Assembly (NCBI GenBank): GCA_014238285.1
Contig: JABABK010000014.1
Location: forward strand, 1 to 64,000
DNA from: Hellea sp.
GTDB lineage: Bacteria > Pseudomonadota > Alphaproteobacteria > Caulobacterales > Maricaulaceae
Direction: 5' to 3'
DNA: 64,000 nucleotides
In this document: positions 61,567-64,000 of the stretch, piece by piece
Position numbering within the stretch: position 1 is the first letter of the stretch
How the letters are laid out: the number at the start of each line of letters is the position of its first letter
The notes under the pieces: generated by a model
The model's database searches: none
Told to the model about the DNA's origin: nothing
Seen by the model: the letters and a program-made list of their open reading frames with translations, nothing else
Position numbers and translations under genes: made by a program

Positions 61567-62075
61567 TATGGCTCTCCCTCCACTTTTGGCAGGTCTAGTT
61601 CGCCAACAGCCCACGCGGATTGTTCTGCCATTTTTGCAAAATCTTCGGCAGCGCTCATTTCTTCAAGCAATGCATGCACAAGAATTTCATCTTCCGACAT
61701 AACAACACTAACAGTTCCAGGCGTGAGCGTAATCGAATTGGCAAACATCGTTTTACCAATGTCAGATTTCGGCGTGGACGGTATCTTCACCATGGTTGGT
61801 GAGACTTCCAAGTCAGGACTAAGTACAGCCCTTACCACTTGAACATTAGCTTTGACGATTTCTTTGAATAGCCAGGTATAATAAGCTAGAGATTTTGGAA
61901 TATTGAGATAGGGGACGGTTTCTTCGTCCAAAATCTTCATTCGGGCGCAAAGACCCAAAACAAGAAATATTGAGATTACGCCTAATGTCAAAATCATGAC
62001 ATTGTCATAATAACCAGACAGCGATAGCCAATAGAGCCCTAAAGCCACTGCAAGCACTAAACCAAAACGCTTCAT
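61566..62075 (-). CDS. mrpE: Monovalent cation/proton antiporter subunit E
   Basis: The 169-residue protein has two N-terminal helices (about 7-45) followed by a cytosolic domain. YTWLFKEIVKANVQVVRAVL and SITLTPGTVSVVMSEDEILVHAL are MnhE motifs. It is the first gene of the antiporter operon, which runs E-F-G-A'-B-C-D-D-x-D-mucR. No clear operator was seen in the 113 bases upstream. Confidence 0.92.
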   Translation of the reverse strand: MKRFGLVLAVALGLYWLSLSGYYDNVMILTLGVISIFLVLGLCARMKILDEETVPYLNIPKSLAYYTWLFKEIVKANVQVVRAVLSPDLEVSPTMVKIPSTPKSDIGKTMFANSITLTPGTVSVVMSEDEILVHALLEEMSAAEDFAKMAEQSAWAVGELDLPKVEGEP

Positions 62076-62188
62076 TATCCCTCCATTGCGGCAATTATGA
62101 TTTACCGTTAGGGAAGCTTTAACGTTCTAAGCCTGTGGGGCCAAGTGAATTTGAACTGAATCTGTCAAAAACTTGTGAGAATCTAAGA

Positions 62189-63424
62189 CTAAACGGTTGG
62201 AGTTGGCTTATATCCGAACACAAGGGCCGCCGTGATCGCAGCTGCGCCATAATCCTCTTCGCGAGGAATCACTCCGTCTTTAATATGCCGTAATACATCA
62301 GCGTTCAAAGAGGATGTTAAAGACCAGTTCCAATACCTTAAAACCGTCTGCGCCTTGTCAGTCGATATCTCATCATAAACCGCAATAATTCGTGTCAAAT
62401 CCGGATGTTCATTGCCGTTTTCGTCAACTGTAGGACGCTTTAGCGCCCGCCACATTTTCGATACAAATTCACGTTTTAAGCCAGGCGCTTTACACAGGAT
62501 AGCAATCGCCTCGCCGGATTGATCCGTTAGGATTTGCGCGCCCGTCGCTGGCTTGACGCCGGCCATATAGGAAATTTCCTGCGTGATTTCACGGGTCAAC
62601 CCGCCGGCTTCCGCTGCTTCAAGCGCAGCTTCCAAACCTTCATATTGACTGCGATCAATCGCGGCGCGGTTTCTCTGGCGACGTTCGATAAATTGCAAGG
62701 CTTTGCGAACGGACGAATCAGACCAACCATTTTGGGCTGCCATTGGATAAAGGTCGGCACAAGAATCCTGCAAGACAGTTCGAGCGATCGAAAAGCGTTT
62801 AAGAATTTTGCGTCGTTCCTTTGGTTCAGCCCACCAAAACATCGTCAGACCATGAGATGGCCGTAATTCATCCCGGAGCAATAATAGCTCAACATAACGG
62901 TGATGATTTCGGCTCATGCGCAATATACGCTGCAAAGCCGTTTCTGAGAATTGCGCCGTTTTATTCATTAGCACAGTTTCAACAACGTCTTCTTCTAAAA
63001 ATTCGACCAAGACATCGACAACAGAATCCGTAATATTACGGCGTTGTGCTAAAACTTGGCGGTGTTCCATAGGAACTTTCCGAGCGATTTGGATTAAATC
63101 CGAATCTGTCAAGCTTCGGCTTTTTTCAAGGACATGCCGCGCAACTCTAAGATCGTCTTTGGCCAAGATCACCAATATGGTCCTAGGCGCTTCGTTGAGC
63201 ATAACCAAACGTTTAGCAACGCCTTCACGAAGTTCAATGTCGGCTTCTCTTAGAAGCTCAACCAACACATCCCCAGCCATATGCCGCTCTTGCGGCGCTA
63301 GCTGGCTTTCTGGAATACAGATAACATCAGCAAGGCGCTTAGCAAGCTGGCGACGTATCGCAGCTGTTTCCACAGGCTTGGACTGTGTTATCTCTGTGAG
63401 TTCAAGGGCAGCTTGCGCTTGCAT
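62189..63424 (-). CDS. DUF2336 domain protein
   Basis: The 411-residue protein is wholly helical with HEAT-like repeats. LAKRLADVICIPESQLAPQE, AGDVLVELLREADIELREGVAKRL (about 50-73) and IPMEHRQVLAQRRNITDSV-type segments are characteristic of DUF2336, a family widespread in stalked and swarming alphaproteobacteria. The C-terminal half (about 215-411) has an extra helical domain with GGLTREITQEISYMAG. No signal or membrane segment. Likely a cytosolic protein-binding scaffold; role unknown. Confidence 0.82.
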   Translation of the reverse strand: MQAQAALELTEITQSKPVETAAIRRQLAKRLADVICIPESQLAPQERHMAGDVLVELLREADIELREGVAKRLVMLNEAPRTILVILAKDDLRVARHVLEKSRSLTDSDLIQIARKVPMEHRQVLAQRRNITDSVVDVLVEFLEEDVVETVLMNKTAQFSETALQRILRMSRNHHRYVELLLLRDELRPSHGLTMFWWAEPKERRKILKRFSIARTVLQDSCADLYPMAAQNGWSDSSVRKALQFIERRQRNRAAIDRSQYEGLEAALEAAEAGGLTREITQEISYMAGVKPATGAQILTDQSGEAIAILCKAPGLKREFVSKMWRALKRPTVDENGNEHPDLTRIIAVYDEISTDKAQTVLRYWNWSLTSSLNADVLRHIKDGVIPREEDYGAAAITAALVFGYKPTPTV

Positions 63425-63566
63425 GATTCACCTTAATTACAGTTTCAGCCAAAAGCATAAAAGCATAGGGTTAACCAAGCATGACCATTTTTGCTGGAAT
63501 TAACGATGAAAAGCTTGTGCTTGGCACCTTCAGCCTTATGTAAAGCTCAGAATTAGCGAGAAAATT

Positions 63567-64000
63567 ATGCCGTACACCCTGCACACCCCCCCAATGCCTC
63601 CCAAGGCGCAAAAAGTCGCCGCAACCTTCTCTCAGCTCGGCCGAGATCGCGTCGATGAATATTCTTGGATGAAAGATCCTAATTGGCAAGCGGTTATGCG
63701 CGATCCATCTTTACTCAATAACGACATCCGATCACATTTGGATATGGAAAATACTTATACCAAAGCCGTGCTTGCGCCGCTTGAAGCCCTCAAAGATGCA
63801 ATCTTCGAAGAAATGAAAGGCCGCCTGGAACCAGAAGATGCCGATGTTCCTGCGCCTGATGGGGATTACGCCTATTATCATCGTTATCGTTCAGGTGATC
63901 AGCACGGGTTGTTTGCCAGAAAACCTATTACGTCTGGTGATATCAATCAAGCGGGTGAAGAAGAAGCCTTGCTAGACGCCGATATACTCGCCAAAGCTCA
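63567..64000 (+). CDS. Oligopeptidase B-like S9 peptidase, N-terminal part (cut by window edge)
   Basis: The frame opens at ATG 63567 and runs off the window after 144 codons. PPKAQKVAATFSQLGRDRVD, DEYSWMKDP, LDMENTYTKAV and YAYYHRYRSGDQHGLFARKP are typical of the beta-propeller N-terminus of oligopeptidase B/prolyl oligopeptidase enzymes, which cut short peptides after basic residues or proline. The catalytic domain is outside. No strong ribosome-binding site is visible. Confidence 0.88.
   Translation, partial: MPYTLHTPPMPPKAQKVAATFSQLGRDRVDEYSWMKDPNWQAVMRDPSLLNNDIRSHLDMENTYTKAVLAPLEALKDAIFEEMKGRLEPEDADVPAPDGDYAYYHRYRSGDQHGLFARKPITSGDINQAGEEEALLDADILAKA

Noticed and set aside
1-64000. tRNA, rRNA, CRISPR or prophage genes
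   Set aside because: None was recognised on reading both strands; a tRNAscan-SE/Infernal run would be decisive.

Overview
This window reads as chromosomal DNA of a free-living alphaproteobacterium of moderate GC content. The best guess is a dimorphic or budding member of the Caulobacterales/Maricaulales (Hyphomonadaceae- or Robiginitomaculaceae-like). Pointers are an Entner-Doudoroff block zwf-pgl-edd with a LacI regulator, a TonB-dependent receptor with a classical TonB box, DUF1491, DUF2336, PAS_5 and MucR-family genes, an aspartate carbamoyltransferase paired with a metal-site-less dihydroorotase, and four perfect CtrA-type boxes (TTAA-N7-TTAAC), all intergenic. The placement is inference; no rRNA or tRNA gene was seen in the window.

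Layout. 1-4.4 kb: 5' end of queC, a small secreted protein, a MaoC-like protein and a TonB-dependent receptor. 4.4-12.5 kb: an MsbA-like ABC exporter converging on the lacI-zwf-pgl-edd sugar-acid operon, then a nitroreductase. 12.6-17.5 kb: two tiny membrane proteins and gatC-gatA-[serine hydrolase lipoprotein]-gatB. 17.7-25 kb: S9 peptidase, PlsC-like acyltransferase, CobQ-misnamed membrane protein, ruvX, pyrB-pyrC' and a TraB/GumN lipoprotein. 25-29.3 kb: two adjacent DUF4139 proteins, a TPR-like protein and a DUF2726 protein. 29.4-34.3 kb: purA-nadB-nadC-glycosyltransferase. 34.3-37 kb: PAN-domain secreted proteins, a MITE-like element and a small membrane protein. 37.5-39.9 kb: rplY-pth-ychF. 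39.9-48.4 kb: a BcsB-like protein, DUF1491, prfC, ADP-ribosylglycohydrolase, GST, a secreted trypsin-like protease and a sulfotransferase. 48.4-53.6 kb: a 57-bp palindrome, a decayed YadA-like adhesin, apt, MOSC, a histidine kinase, sufE and a PAS_5 protein. 53.6-62.1 kb: a compact Mrp/Mbh-type cation/proton antiporter operon with three NuoL/M/N-like subunits, ending in a zinc-ligand-poor MucR protein. 62.2-64 kb: a DUF2336 protein and the start of an oligopeptidase B-like peptidase.

How genes work together. The zwf-pgl-edd operon turns glucose-6-phosphate into KDPG; a 14-bp operator-like palindrome sits between the LacI gene and zwf. GatCAB makes Gln-tRNA/Asn-tRNA by transamidation. PyrB/PyrC' probably form one assembly. 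NadB/NadC give two of the three steps to nicotinate mononucleotide. The Mrp operon should use proton motive force for Na+ or K+ export. The least explained parts are the DUF4139 pair (one with an internal TonB-box-like motif, near CtrA boxes), the MITE-like element that abuts the stop codon of its neighbour, the hydrolase inside gatCAB, and the three-D Mrp operon with its coupled MucR.
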